Made by a program: the position numbers and the translations under genes | NCBI RefSeq assembly: GCF_000024225.1 | Contig: NC_013203.1 | Coordinates: 372,001 to 436,000 of the forward strand | Source: Lancefieldella parvula DSM 20469 | GTDB taxonomy: Bacteria; Actinomycetota; Coriobacteriia; Coriobacteriales; Atopobiaceae | Direction of reading: 5' to 3' | DNA: 64,000 nt | Part shown: one piece after another, positions 55,063-64,000 of the stretch | Numbering within the stretch: position 1 is the first letter of the stretch | Layout: each line of letters opens with the position of its first letter | The notes under the pieces: generated by a model | What the model saw: only the letters and a program-made list of their open reading frames with translations | Databases searched by the model: none | Told to the model about the DNA's origin: nothing

Positions 55063-56343
55063 ATGTCTGAGAGCATCGAGACTCGCTGCGTACAAGGCGG
55101 TTATCAGCCTGGTTGTGGCGAGCCTAGGCAAGTGCCTATCATTCAATCAACCACGTTCAAATATGACGAGTCGATGCAGCTTGGAGAGTTGTTCGACCTC
55201 AAAGCTGCTGGCTATTTTTATTCTCGTGTTCAGAATCCAACGCTTGATAATGTAGCGTCAAAGATTTGTGCTCTTGAGGGCGGCACTGCTGCAATGCTGA
55301 CATCCTCTGGTCAAGCAGCAAACTTCTTTGCCGTCTTTAATATTGCTGAGGCTGGAGATCATTTTATTGCGCTTTCCACCATTTATGGCGGCACCTTTAA
55401 CCTGTTTGCTATCACCCTCAAGAAGATGGGTGTGGAGTGTACGTTTATCTCGCCAGATGCAACTGACGAGGAGATCAATGCTGCCTTTAGGTCAAATACT
55501 AAGTGCGTTTTTGGCGAGACTATTGCAAATCCTGCACTGGTTGTTCTTGATATTGAACGCTGGGCAAAGGCTGCTCATGACCATGGTGTGCCGCTGATTG
55601 TTGACAATACCTTTGCTACACCTGTGAACTGTCGTCCTCTTGAGTGGGGAGCAGATATTGTGACCCATTCTACTACCAAGTATATGGACGGTCACGGCTG
55701 TGCTGTTGGCGGTGCAATTGTTGATGGCGGCAACTTTGATTGGGCTACTCATGCAGACAAGTTCCCAGGTCTGACCCAGCCCGACCCTTCGTATCACAAC
55801 CTTGTTTATACCGATACCTTTGGCAACGGCGGCGCTTTTATTACGAAGGCAACTGTTCAGCTTATGCGCGACTTTGGCTCCATTCAGTCACCTCAGAGCG
55901 CTTTCTATCTCAACCTTGGCCTTGAGTCTCTACACGTTCGTATGGCTCAGCATTGCAAGAATGGCCAAGCAGTTGCCGAGGCACTTGCTAATAACCCTAA
56001 GGTTGCCCATGTAAGCTATCCAGATCTTCCGGGTGATACGTACTATGACCTGGCTCAGAAGTACCTTCCTGGTGGGTCCTGTGGTGTTATCACCGTTGAT
56101 GTTGCGGGTGGTCGCGAGGCTGCCGAGAAATTCCTGGGTAACCTCAAAGTCTTCTCCATTGCAACACATGTTGCAGACGCTCGTTCTTGCTGTCTGCACC
56201 CAGCTTCTTCAACGCATCGTCAGCTTACTGACGAGGAGCTTGTAGCAGCAGGTATTACTCCAGGTACCGTTCGCTTAAGCTGTGGTATTGAGGGCACTGA
56301 GGACCTTATCAACGACGTCGAGCAGGCACTTGCTGCTCTGTAG
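55063..56343 (+). CDS. metY: O-acetylhomoserine sulfhydrylase (PLP-dependent)
   Basis: 426 residues of the Cys/Met metabolism PLP family. It makes homocysteine from O-acetylhomoserine and sulfide, or related reactions. QGGYQPGCGEPRQVPIIQSTTFKY, YFYSRVQNPTLDNVASKICALEGGTAAMLTSSGQAA, PLP lysine in VTHSTTKYMDGHG and HPASSTHRQL support MetY rather than cystathionine synthase, though the two are hard to separate by eye. ATG 55063 follows GGGAGG; the longer open frame has no ribosome site. Ends at a strong terminator. Confidence 0.5.
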   Translation: MSESIETRCVQGGYQPGCGEPRQVPIIQSTTFKYDESMQLGELFDLKAAGYFYSRVQNPTLDNVASKICALEGGTAAMLTSSGQAANFFAVFNIAEAGDHFIALSTIYGGTFNLFAITLKKMGVECTFISPDATDEEINAAFRSNTKCVFGETIANPALVVLDIERWAKAAHDHGVPLIVDNTFATPVNCRPLEWGADIVTHSTTKYMDGHGCAVGGAIVDGGNFDWATHADKFPGLTQPDPSYHNLVYTDTFGNGGAFITKATVQLMRDFGSIQSPQSAFYLNLGLESLHVRMAQHCKNGQAVAEALANNPKVAHVSYPDLPGDTYYDLAQKYLPGGSCGVITVDVAGGREAAEKFLGNLKVFSIATHVADARSCCLHPASSTHRQLTDEELVAAGITPGTVRLSCGIEGTEDLINDVEQALAAL

Positions 56344-56370
56344 TTAGACGTTCTATAACCGTTCATGTTT

Positions 56371-56416
56371 ATGGCGAGAAGATCTTTGAAGCAAAAGATC
56401 TTCTCGCCATGTTTTT
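56371..56416 (+). terminator. metY terminator built from two inverted copies of the GGCGAGAA motif
   Basis: A perfect 17-bp stem: ATGGCGAGAAGATCTTT (56371-56387) with AAAGATCTTCTCGCCAT (56394-56410), 6-base loop, then GTTTTT. Each arm contains the whole genome-wide motif GGCGAGAARNNC. Also faces the MATE gene on the other strand. Confidence 0.5.
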
Positions 56417-56481
56417 GAGGAGTTGGTTATGGCACGCGTATACATGTGCGAGTGTGAATGGAGCTACATGGTCACTTGGGC

Positions 56482-57954
56482 TTATTGAGCTCGGGAGATG
56501 GACTCGGGATCTAGGTGATCTTCTGGGCTGGAGAGTTCGGATGTTGCAAGTGCTGCATCGGTGAGTTCGGCATCTTCTTCTTGGCTGGCGTCAGATGCAG
56601 CACCTACGTCATCTTTGTCTACACTTGTAAAGTACTTGCGATAGATATGGATGAGACAGCCAACGGAAAGCAGCGCTGAGAGAATGTTGGACACCACCGA
56701 GACATACCAGAGTGCATCTAGGCCAAAAGGCTTCAATATCAGAAGTGAGCTGATAGGGAAGATAAGCGCCATGAAGATACTTAAAAGATTAGAAATTTTT
56801 GTTTGCTTCAGGGCAATAGCAAGGCTCTCGGTGCACATGGTAATCCAGCTAAAAATGAAGATAAATGCATGGATGCGCATGGCAGGGATAGCTATATTAA
56901 GCAGTTCTTGGGTTCCGTCAGGTAGGTATAGCTTAACTAAGAATTCCGAGAAGAAAAACGAGACACAGAAAGCAAAGATGCCAATGATGATGCCTGTGGA
57001 GAAAATGTACTTCTCGATAGCAAGAACTCGATTTTTCTTCTTTGCGCCCCAGTTATAGCCAACAGCAGGTTGCATGGCATCAGCCTGTCCATAAATAAGT
57101 GGCTGGATCAGGCCGCCAGAATAGAGAAGCACGCCGTAAGAAGCAATGGCAATATCTCCACCAAGGGTGAGCAGGGCAGCGTTCATGAGCAGAGAATAAA
57201 TCCTACTTGAGATGTTCTGCATAAAGATGGGGAAGCCGTTTACAAAGATCTCTCTTATGTGTGTCCAGTTAAAGTGCGGCTTTACAAATTTGAGAATCTG
57301 TTTGTTGCCAATGAAGGGCCAGACACCATAGAGTGATGAGAAGGTAATAGAGATACAGTAGCCCAGCGCTGCGTACTCAACGGAAAGTCCCAAAACACCT
57401 AGAAAGTAGTACTCAAGCACGGTTCCCAGAATTGCAGAAATAAAGGCAATGCTGGTAGAGCGCCTAATTTTTCCACAGATTTTAAGAAAGTTATCAACGG
57501 CGTATGAGATGCACATAACCGGCAAGAAAAGAGTCCATACGCGCAGGTAGATGGTTCCTTGCTCAGCAATTTTTCCCTGAGCACCCATAAGCGCTAGAAC
57601 GTTTGGTGCAAAAAAGAAGAAGAAAATACCGCTGATAACACCAGTGGTGATGAGCATGATAAATGCAATGGTAAAGATGTTATTAGCTGTTTGGTGGTTC
57701 TTTTTGCCATGTTCAACTGCAATGACAGCAGAGGCACCAACGCCAATAAGGTCAGCAATAGCAAAGCAGAGAATGACCAGAGGAACGGCAATAGTTACTG
57801 CGCCAAAAGACTCCTGACCCAAGTAGCGTCCAACAAGAATTCCGTCTGCAGTGTCATAAAGCATCGACGCAAGCATGGCAATGGCGCCTGGGAGCGCTGC
57901 TCGTATAAATAATTTAAATGGTGGTGTTTCCGCAAAAAGCTTATTCGATTCCAT
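56482..57954 (-). CDS. MATE-family multidrug/sodium exporter
   Basis: 490 residues with about 12 membrane spans (e.g. FGAVTIAVPLVILCFAIADLIGVGASAVIAV) and MATE-specific LPGAIAMLASMLYDTADGILVGRYLG and PLIYGQADAMQPAVGYNWGAKK. The C-terminal ~50 residues are soluble and acidic (DDVGAASDASQEEDAELTD). It exports cationic drugs or dyes with Na or H uptake by family. ATG 57954; direct repeats lie upstream that could bind a repressor. No adjacent regulator gene. Confidence 0.5.
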   Translation of the reverse strand: MESNKLFAETPPFKLFIRAALPGAIAMLASMLYDTADGILVGRYLGQESFGAVTIAVPLVILCFAIADLIGVGASAVIAVEHGKKNHQTANNIFTIAFIMLITTGVISGIFFFFFAPNVLALMGAQGKIAEQGTIYLRVWTLFLPVMCISYAVDNFLKICGKIRRSTSIAFISAILGTVLEYYFLGVLGLSVEYAALGYCISITFSSLYGVWPFIGNKQILKFVKPHFNWTHIREIFVNGFPIFMQNISSRIYSLLMNAALLTLGGDIAIASYGVLLYSGGLIQPLIYGQADAMQPAVGYNWGAKKKNRVLAIEKYIFSTGIIIGIFAFCVSFFFSEFLVKLYLPDGTQELLNIAIPAMRIHAFIFIFSWITMCTESLAIALKQTKISNLLSIFMALIFPISSLLILKPFGLDALWYVSVVSNILSALLSVGCLIHIYRKYFTSVDKDDVGAASDASQEEDAELTDAALATSELSSPEDHLDPESISRAQ

Positions 57955-57969
57955 AGTTCTCCTCGATTA

Positions 57970-58009
57970 GTGGTGGGACATGTCAGACAGACTCGTGGTG
58001 TGGACATGT
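57970..58009. promoter_or_regulatory. Operator-like direct repeats upstream of the MATE gene
   Basis: GTGGTGGGACATGT (57970-57983) and GTGGTGTGGACATGT (57995-58009) are near-identical, 25 bases apart, in the leader region of the MATE gene. A pair CTCGTG/CACGAG (57992-57997 and 58018-58023) flanks the second. Regulator unknown. Confidence 0.5.
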
Positions 58010-58153
58010 GACACGATCACGAGAAGATTAAAAAAGCATCGAACAAGCCTCCTTACATACTTGCAGGTACACGGACAGTTGCAAATACTAACACAGCAAA
58101 GTGGCTAATGCTATGATTTATTTGAACATTTTGGACAAGTGTGAGGATTTTTT

Positions 58154-59311
58154 GTGTCAACGGAACAGAAGAAAGATATCGGCACTGAGTTTGCCAAGTT
58201 GACTGAGAGCTTGCGAGTAGACGAGTTCTCTAAAAAGATCACTGAGGCATCGTCTGAACTGGTGGAGAACGTTTCTGAAGTAGCAGAACGTGCAGAGAAA
58301 ATTCTTGTAGTTGACGAAGACGAGCCGCTAGATTTTTCTGCGTCTGATCAAGTTAAGGCTACTATTCCAAGAACTCCTGCTCAACATGTTTTACGCATCG
58401 TCTCAATTGTTTTAATTATCTTGGGCGCAGCAGATGTCTTGACTACGTTAACATCTCTTTTTGCAACTATTATGGGCTTACAACCAGCAGTTCCTTTGGA
58501 GCAGCTTGAGTTTAGCGGCGTGTATTTTACGTTTAGTAAGAATATTCTTCTAGGCTATATATTTGTATTGCTTATTGGTGTGATGCAGATTGTTACTTCG
58601 GTACTTGGATTACGTGCAGCTAAAGATTCATCAAAAGTTGAACCATACAGATTTCTTTGTTATCTGATTGGTCTTATTATTCTGGTGGGAATTTTATGGG
58701 CATGGGGTAGAGGAGAATTGCTTATCCTTGATCCATTTGTTCAGTTAAATACCATTGTGTACGTGGTAATTTGTTCTAATCTTGCAGACAAAGTAAAGAA
58801 GGAGCACGATCAGGGAGTTGTGGGGACTACGTATTGGCGCTCTCGTCACCAGCGGGTTCTTCATTTGTTTGCACTTGTCTCCATTACATTTAGTGGCATT
58901 GTGCTTTTTCAAGTTCTGATTTTACTGGGACTCCATGATCTTTCTGGGGTTGTGAATCAGCCGGTTTTAGAAACTGTTAATCAATTCCTTACACAGCAGG
59001 GAATTCTTGCTATTTTCTTGGTGACACTTGGTGCGGTGTTTTCTCTGGTTGTGGGACTTCTGGCTCTTAAAGGCTCAAACGACGCTCGATTTATTAGACC
59101 CTACATTCTTGCTGTGACTGTTATTGTTCTGTTTGACATAGCAAGAATTATTTTTACTGCACTAACGCAGGGAATTCCTGCCGTGACTAGTCAAGATATC
59201 TTTGAGTTGACCTATAACGTTGCTGGATTGTATTTGGCTATTCGTATTGAGGCGGGATTGCCAAATAGCTATGGACAACGTTTGTGGAAAAAGATTCACT
59301 CAAATACGTAG
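58154..59311 (+). CDS. Multi-pass membrane protein, unknown function
   Basis: 385 residues. The N-terminal ~75 residues are a charged, helical cytosolic stretch (AKLTESLRVDEFSKKITEASSEL...), followed by about seven membrane segments (RIVSIVLIILGAADVLTTLTSLF, GYIFVLLIGVMQIVTSVLGL, YLIGLIILVGILWAW and more). The hydrophobic halves look weakly alike, as in an internal duplication. GTG 58154 follows GAGGA. No family recognised. Not in an operon; a terminator follows. Confidence 0.5.
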   Translation: MSTEQKKDIGTEFAKLTESLRVDEFSKKITEASSELVENVSEVAERAEKILVVDEDEPLDFSASDQVKATIPRTPAQHVLRIVSIVLIILGAADVLTTLTSLFATIMGLQPAVPLEQLEFSGVYFTFSKNILLGYIFVLLIGVMQIVTSVLGLRAAKDSSKVEPYRFLCYLIGLIILVGILWAWGRGELLILDPFVQLNTIVYVVICSNLADKVKKEHDQGVVGTTYWRSRHQRVLHLFALVSITFSGIVLFQVLILLGLHDLSGVVNQPVLETVNQFLTQQGILAIFLVTLGAVFSLVVGLLALKGSNDARFIRPYILAVTVIVLFDIARIIFTALTQGIPAVTSQDIFELTYNVAGLYLAIRIEAGLPNSYGQRLWKKIHSNT

Positions 59312-59337
59312 TGTGTTTTGAATTGATTGCTTACAAA

Positions 59338-59372
59338 AAAACCTCTGTATCCAAATGAGATACAGAGGTTTT
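59338..59372. terminator. Bidirectional terminator between the membrane protein gene and pepV
   Basis: AAAACCTCTGTATC (59338-59351) and GATACAGAGGTTTT (59359-59372) form a perfect 14-bp stem with a 7-base loop. Confidence 0.5.
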
Positions 59373-59401
59373 GTTTATAGCATTTCAGGTACTCGTAAGC
59401 T

Positions 59402-60847
59402 TTACAGGTCAAGTTGCATAAGGCGAGCAATGCTGACAATGTAAATCTTAAGAGCGCGCTTAAGCCATTCCTCAGAGATTCCCTCGTCAGGACCGTGCTC
59501 CATGCCAACCCACTCAGGTAGGTCTTTTGCAGCTTTGCTGTCATAAGGGCCAAAGGCAACAGCACGCTTAAAGTGACGTGCATAGGTGCCGCCACCGATA
59601 ACAAATGCCTGCTCATTACTACCTGTGTACTCATGGAACGTATCAAGAAGAGTAGTAATCTCAGGAGAGCTTGGGTCAATGTAGAAAGGAACTGCATCAG
59701 AGAGCACCTCAAAGGTGCAGTCATGCTCAGCTCCTAGCTTTGTCATACGAGTGGTAATAGCCTCGCCAGTAGTGGAAGTAGGATAGCGAGAGTCAATAGT
59801 CTGCACATACCTATCTCCCTTAGTACGGATAGTACCGGAGATGCAGGTCAGAGGACCAAATTTGTCGTCAGCGCTCTGGATGCCCGTGCCAGTGCCGTCA
59901 GTGGTTGAGCAAAGCTGTTGTGAGAAGGTTAAAAAGTCGCGTTCTTTTTCTCCGCAGATGTTGTTATCAAGCAGATAGGTTACAAGCAGTCCAATGGCAT
60001 TGACTGTTCCCTCAGGCATGGAAGCGTGTCCACCCTTACCTGTTGCGTTAATGCGTGCAAGTTTGGTCCCGTCATCCTCAATGCCTGCGTCTTCAACTTT
60101 GATGGAATTAGTGTTGGTCAAAGTGGAAGCGTCAGCACGAACAAGTGCGCTCGCAAGTCCTGGAATTGCATTAGGTACGGTGCCACCATCAAGCTCAACG
60201 ATCTTCTCGCTGTATGCGCCAGCAATCTTTGGAGAAGTGAACTGTGCGTGGTAAACGCCCTTCTCGCCGCAGATAAGTGGGAACTCAGCGTCAGGAGTAA
60301 AGCAGAATGCTGGTTCTGGATACTTGGAGAGGTAGTAAGGAACGTCACCCATACCGGTCTCCTCGTTGTTGCCAACGATGGCGCGCAGGGTGTAAGGAAG
60401 CTTCTTGCCGGTCTTTTTAACCTGCTCAACAAAGAAGTGAGCTGCCCAAAGGGAGAGGGCAAGAGGACCCTTATCGTCCAGAACACCACGGCCCAGAATG
60501 AAACCCTCGCGGCGGGTAACGTCAAGCGGATCTACCGTCCAGCCCTTGCCCAGAGGAACAATATCAGAGTGAGCGATGGTAGCAAGGTACTTCTCAGACT
60601 CACCAGGAAGATCACCAAAGCCCAGGTAACCGTCTACATTTGTAGTCTCAAGGCCCAGGCGCTCTGCAATCTCAAGTCCGCGGCGAAGTGCCTCGTAAGA
60701 CTTTGGACCCCAAGGCTTGCCTGGCTCTGCAAGGGATAAATCTTCTACGGACTCTACCTGCACAAGATAGCGAATATCCTCAATAATCTCTTCCCAGTGC
60801 TCGTTAACAAACGCCTCAGCGCTTGTTTTGAGTTCTGCATCAGTCAT
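59402..60847 (-). CDS. pepV: M20-family dipeptidase (PepV/Sapep type)
   Basis: 481 residues, zinc aminopeptidase family M20. Metal and catalytic motifs: ATIAHSDIVPLGKGW (His, Asp), ILGRGVLDDKGPLALSLW (Asp), VGNNEETGMGDVPYY (Glu-Glu), PDAEFPLICGEKG and the final VIGGGTYARHFKRAVAFGPYD with the last His. It hydrolyses dipeptides in the cytosol, with a lid domain (residues ~190-330) typical of PepV. ATG 60847 follows AGAGGAG. Stands alone, closing on a shared terminator. Confidence 0.5.
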   Translation of the reverse strand: MTDAELKTSAEAFVNEHWEEIIEDIRYLVQVESVEDLSLAEPGKPWGPKSYEALRRGLEIAERLGLETTNVDGYLGFGDLPGESEKYLATIAHSDIVPLGKGWTVDPLDVTRREGFILGRGVLDDKGPLALSLWAAHFFVEQVKKTGKKLPYTLRAIVGNNEETGMGDVPYYLSKYPEPAFCFTPDAEFPLICGEKGVYHAQFTSPKIAGAYSEKIVELDGGTVPNAIPGLASALVRADASTLTNTNSIKVEDAGIEDDGTKLARINATGKGGHASMPEGTVNAIGLLVTYLLDNNICGEKERDFLTFSQQLCSTTDGTGTGIQSADDKFGPLTCISGTIRTKGDRYVQTIDSRYPTSTTGEAITTRMTKLGAEHDCTFEVLSDAVPFYIDPSSPEITTLLDTFHEYTGSNEQAFVIGGGTYARHFKRAVAFGPYDSKAAKDLPEWVGMEHGPDEGISEEWLKRALKIYIVSIARLMQLDL

Positions 60848-60990
60848 GAAAACTCCTCTAATTCAAACGTTTGACCCTGAAACATATTAAGAGCAGTGGT
60901 TTTAGTAGCATCCTGCGTATGAAATAGTCAAGGTCGGGAACAAGGTACTAGTTACACTATACTTAATACCCCTTCACAAAGGAGTTAACT

Positions 60991-61512
60991 ATGACGAAAA
61001 AGACTTTTATTGGAAATGCATTGTTTCTTGGCGTTTTAACAGTTTTGGGAATTGTTTTAATGGTTCTTCGACAAACGTTGGCTCAAGACCCTTACACTCC
61101 GCTGTTCTACGCCTACTTTGTTGCGCCAATTGTGCTGTATTTTAGCATTGCTGGCCTGGTGGGCTTGCTCATTGCACGCTATACAAGCTTCTCGTTGACT
61201 AAGACAGTGGCGGTTGTGTTGCGCACCCTTGCAGCAATTTTCTTTGTATTACCGTTCTTTTTCTTTCTGATTGTGATGCTCCCTTGGGCTATACTTCGAG
61301 GACTTTTTGCCATCTTAATGGTTGTTATGCTCTATGCACCTTGGTTCTGGATGTTCTTTGGCTTGTTCTATGGCTTGAGCTGGGCTCAACAAAAGCTTGT
61401 TGAAGACGTCGCTGCTGATCCATTTGCGGAGGACACGACTGCTCAGAAAATTGCTGGCGAGAAGACCAATGCAGCTGATACAGATACAACTGATGAGGGT
61501 GCTAAAAACTAG
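60991..61512 (+). CDS. Small membrane protein ahead of the ABC gene
   Basis: 173 residues, four to five hydrophobic segments (LFLGVLTVLGIVLMVLRQ, FYAYFVAPIVLYFSIAGLVGLLIA, LRTLAAIFFVLPFFFFLIVMLPWAIL and others) with a charged C-terminal tail. ATG 60991 follows AAAGGAG. It is followed 47 bases later by a MacB-like ABC gene and may belong to its operon. Function unknown. Confidence 0.5.
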   Translation: MTKKTFIGNALFLGVLTVLGIVLMVLRQTLAQDPYTPLFYAYFVAPIVLYFSIAGLVGLLIARYTSFSLTKTVAVVLRTLAAIFFVLPFFFFLIVMLPWAILRGLFAILMVVMLYAPWFWMFFGLFYGLSWAQQKLVEDVAADPFAEDTTAQKIAGEKTNAADTDTTDEGAKN

Positions 61513-61559
61513 CACTACAATCTTGTACTACAAACAGCACAACAAGAAAGAAGCAACTC

Positions 61560-64000
61560 GTGCTTGAACTCAAAGGTATTTCAAAACGTTATAACACTGG
61601 CGGATTTGAACAAATTGCAATGGATCACATTTCCGTTGCATTTAGAGATAACGAGTTTGTAGCAGTTCTTGGCCCTTCGGGCTCAGGTAAGACTACTATG
61701 CTTAATGTTATTGGCGGTCTTGATCGCTTTGATTCTGGAGATTTGCTGGTAGATGGCATTTCTACAAAGGAATTTAAAGAGCGTGACTGGGATACGTATA
61801 GAAACAACCGCATTGGTTTTGTATTCCAGAGTTATAACCTTATTCCGCACCAAAGTGTTGTTAGCAATGTTGAGCTTGCGTTGACGCTCTCTGGTGTTTC
61901 TAAGGCAGAGCGTCATGAACGTGCGCTTGAAGCGCTTGATAAGGTTGGCCTAAAAGAGCATGCAAATAAGCGTCCAAATCAGCTTTCTGGTGGACAGATG
62001 CAGCGTGTGGCTATTGCTCGTGCGTTGGTAAATGATCCAGAGATTCTACTGGCAGATGAGCCAACAGGTGCTCTTGACTCTTCAACGTCTGTACAAGTTA
62101 TGGATCTGCTCAAAGAGGTAGCACAGGACCGTCTGGTCATCATGGTTACCCATAACCCTGAGTTAGCTCATCAGTATGCAACTCGTATTGTTGAGCTGGC
62201 AGATGGTCAGATAACTGCTGACTCAGATCCATTTGATGTTGCAAGCGTTGCTCGTCGAGAAGCTAAGCCTTCTCGTAAAACCTCCATGTCGCTTTTAACT
62301 GCATTGGGTCTCTCGTTTAATAACCTTATGACCAAAAAGGGTCGTACGCTTATGACGGCGTTTGCGGGTTCTATTGGCATTATTGGTATTGCGGCAATTC
62401 TGGCGCTAGCAAATGGAACAAACGAATATATTAAAAAGATTGAGGAGGATACGCTTTCAATGTATCCTCTGACTATCTCTGAGCAGGCTGTTAATATTTC
62501 TTCGTTTATATCGGGAAGTGGAAGTAGTTCTGACTCGGCTGACTCTCAAGGTCAAAGTGTCCAGAGTGAGATGACACAGAATCAGAAAAATGCAGAAGCT
62601 GCAAAGTTAGAAAATCAGCCTGCTGAAGGTGCTATCCCTACAAATAACAGACTGGGAATGCGGGCGGAAAGTATTGGTTCTAATGATTTGACCAGCCTGA
62701 AGGCATTTCTCGACAAAAATGGTGATGACATTAATACGTATGCCAGCGCTATTACGTATGGTTATTCTGTCAGTCCCTTTATTTACCTGCCCGCAGGTGC
62801 TGATTCCAACTCTTCTGATCCTGTTCAGGTTCAGCCAGACGTTACCTTTTCCAAGGTATCTCCTAAGATTCCGTCATATAATCCGCTTGCTTCTTTTGTG
62901 AGTACTACACTTTTTAATGAGCTTCCGGATAATCCTTCTATTTACGAAGATAGCTACACTGTTCGTGCTGGTAGATGGCCCACTGCTTGGAATGAAGCTG
63001 TTTTGGTATTGCGTCCAAATGGCACCATAGATGACTTTTTGGAGTACACACTTGGCCTACGTGACTATGCTGGTCTGCGCTCTACCGTTGATAAAATTGC
63101 AAATGGAGAATCCGGCACTATTGAAGAGTCCAATAGCAGGTACACCTACGAACAGCTGATGTCCCCAACGTTTAAGCTGGTTATGCCCAATCAACGTTAT
63201 GTATGGGACGGTAATCTTGGTGTCTGGACGGATAAGTCCGACGATCAGACGTACATGAATGATCTCATTTCCAATGCGCCTGACCTGCATATTGTTGGTG
63301 TTGTTCAGGCAAAAGATCCAACAACTACAGGAGCGCTTTCTGAAGGTATTTACTACACGCCGCAACTGACTCAGAAGATGATTTCTGACGCAAAAGCTTC
63401 TCCTATTGTTCAGGATCAGATGAATCGCCCAGATGTTGATGTTTTCACAGGTAAGACCTTTGAGGACGAGAAGAACGGTCAAACTTCAGAGGGACTTTCA
63501 ATTGGTTCCCTCATTTCCGTTGATTCAAATGTGCTGTCTTCGGCGTTTAACTTTAATCCACAAGCATTGAGCTTCTCGTCAATTAATCTGTCCGGTTTGG
63601 ATATGTCCTCGCTTGACCTTTCTGACGTGCAGTTACCTGCTTTTGATCCCTCGCAGCTTAATCTGTCTGATAGCGATGTTCTGTCTTCCGTCACATCTTC
63701 ACTTGATCCATCTGCGTTAGCCGCAGCTTTCCCAGAGCTCTCCGCAGCAGACATTCAGCAGATTCTTTCTGGCATTACCGTTAACTTCAAACCAGGCGGA
63801 CAGGCTGCTATTTCTTCTCTCATGGGTACTATTGCTCTTGGTTGGAATTCTTGGAGCGCAGCTAATCCTGGTAAGACCATGGCTGACTATCTTGCCACAG
63901 ATCAGGTACGCACTCAGATTGTGAACACTGTTTCTTCTGCGATTGATACTGATGATTTGCAGAAACAGTTGGTTACTGCTTTGGCAAATAAGTTGGGCAC
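61560..64000 (+). CDS. Large MacB-like ABC transporter, ATPase-permease fusion (3' end outside window)
   Basis: At least 813 residues to the window edge, still open. The N-terminal ~225 residues are a MacB-family ATPase (Walker [20 protein letters not shown], signature [16 protein letters not shown], Walker [14 protein letters not shown], switch MVTHNPELA). Then comes one membrane helix ([19 protein letters not shown]) and a very long extracytoplasmic region with MacB-core-like blocks. Near 63550-63720 that region has a run of Leu-Ser-Asp motifs ([20 protein letters not shown]). Start GTG 61560 is weakly placed after AAGAAAGAAG. Its substrate is unknown; by family it may be a mechanotransmission exporter, or assist envelope processes. 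Confidence 0.5.
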   Translation, partial: MLELKGISKRYNTGGFEQIAMDHISVAFRDNEFVAVLGPSGSGKTTMLNVIGGLDRFDSGDLLVDGISTKEFKERDWDTYRNNRIGFVFQSYNLIPHQSVVSNVELALTLSGVSKAERHERALEALDKVGLKEHANKRPNQLSGGQMQRVAIARALVNDPEILLADEPTGALDSSTSVQVMDLLKEVAQDRLVIMVTHNPELAHQYATRIVELADGQITADSDPFDVASVARREAKPSRKTSMSLLTALGLSFNNLMTKKGRTLMTAFAGSIGIIGIAAILALANGTNEYIKKIEEDTLSMYPLTISEQAVNISSFISGSGSSSDSADSQGQSVQSEMTQNQKNAEAAKLENQPAEGAIPTNNRLGMRAESIGSNDLTSLKAFLDKNGDDINTYASAITYGYSVSPFIYLPAGADSNSSDPVQVQPDVTFSKVSPKIPSYNPLASFVSTTLFNELPDNPSIYEDSYTVRAGRWPTAWNEAVLVLRPNGTIDDFLEYTLGLRDYAGLRSTVDKIANGESGTIEESNSRYTYEQLMSPTFKLVMPNQRYVWDGNLGVWTDKSDDQTYMNDLISNAPDLHIVGVVQAKDPTTTGALSEGIYYTPQLTQKMISDAKASPIVQDQMNRPDVDVFTGKTFEDEKNGQTSEGLSIGSLISVDSNVLSSAFNFNPQALSFSSINLSGLDMSSLDLSDVQLPAFDPSQLNLSDSDVLSSVTSSLDPSALAAAFPELSAADIQQILSGITVNFKPGGQAAISSLMGTIALGWNSWSAANPGKTMADYLATDQVRTQIVNTVSSAIDTDDLQKQLVTALANKLG

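Noticed and set aside
56429-56488. Nineteen-codon ORF MARVYMCECEWSYMVTWAY with a GAGGAG site just after the metY terminator
   Set aside because: Too short to support, overlaps the end of the MATE gene and has no neighbouring partner genes.

Overview
The window looks like a chromosomal stretch of a low-to-mid GC, fermentative, probably anaerobic member of the Actinomycetota, most likely a Coriobacteriia/Atopobiaceae-type organism. The clues are a CwlM-like protein in a cell-wall gene cluster, a two-subunit transketolase, two tandem phosphofructokinases with pyrophosphate-type active-site residues, an NfnAB pair, an FMN-riboswitch-controlled ECF riboflavin importer in place of riboflavin synthesis, and no respiratory genes. 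This placement is inferred from gene content only; no species call is possible.

Layout. 0-10.7 kb: a DeoR-type repressor (cut by the left edge) diverges from a sugar-acid operon: ascorbate-type PTS IIA/IIC/IIB, a cytosolic beta-propeller-like protein, UlaG lactonase, the UlaF and UlaE epimerases, transaldolase and a split transketolase. Together these take L-ascorbate into the pentose phosphate pool, but no UlaD decarboxylase is present. 10.7-13.5 kb: an XRE-TPR regulator and an ABC exporter. 13.6-18.7 kb: NfnAB, peptidyl-tRNA hydrolase, pyroglutamyl peptidase and a lipoprotein. 18.9-24.6 kb (minus strand): galE, a polyprenyl synthase, a CwlM-like protein, tRNA-Gln, glmU and prs, which is a cell-envelope precursor cluster.

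25.2-28.0 kb: an AT-rich, apparently foreign and decayed segment with a Cys/Gly-rich peptide precursor out of frame with its leader, a BtrH_N-like fragment, a MacB-type ABC exporter and a short truncated ORF. It reads as a dying RiPP cluster. 28.1-41.6 kb: purL, the ECF riboflavin transporter (ribU-ecfAA'-ecfT behind an FMN riboswitch), murB, two PPi-type phosphofructokinases, a 127-bp element with perfect 23-bp inverted ends, and enolase. 41.8-45.1 kb: a cupin, HelD and EngB. 45.1-50.1 kb: a six-gene ABC-export operon bracketed by 24-bp imperfect direct repeats. 50.1-64 kb: LysR, pyrE, asnS, a SixA-CHAD fusion, metY, a MATE exporter, two membrane proteins, a PepV-type dipeptidase and the start of a large MacB-like ABC protein that runs off the right edge.

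The most striking signal lies outside the genes as such. A non-palindromic motif, TGGCGAGAARNNC, recurs about 31 times on both strands, in several reading frames and between genes, and once as an inverted pair that forms a terminator. That pattern is typical of DNA-uptake sequences or another genome-wide signal. It is absent from the two AT-rich, island-like segments. Counts were made by eye.

[Form note: the original answer gave no feature confidence values; the 0.5 on every feature is a placeholder required by the schema, not an estimate.]
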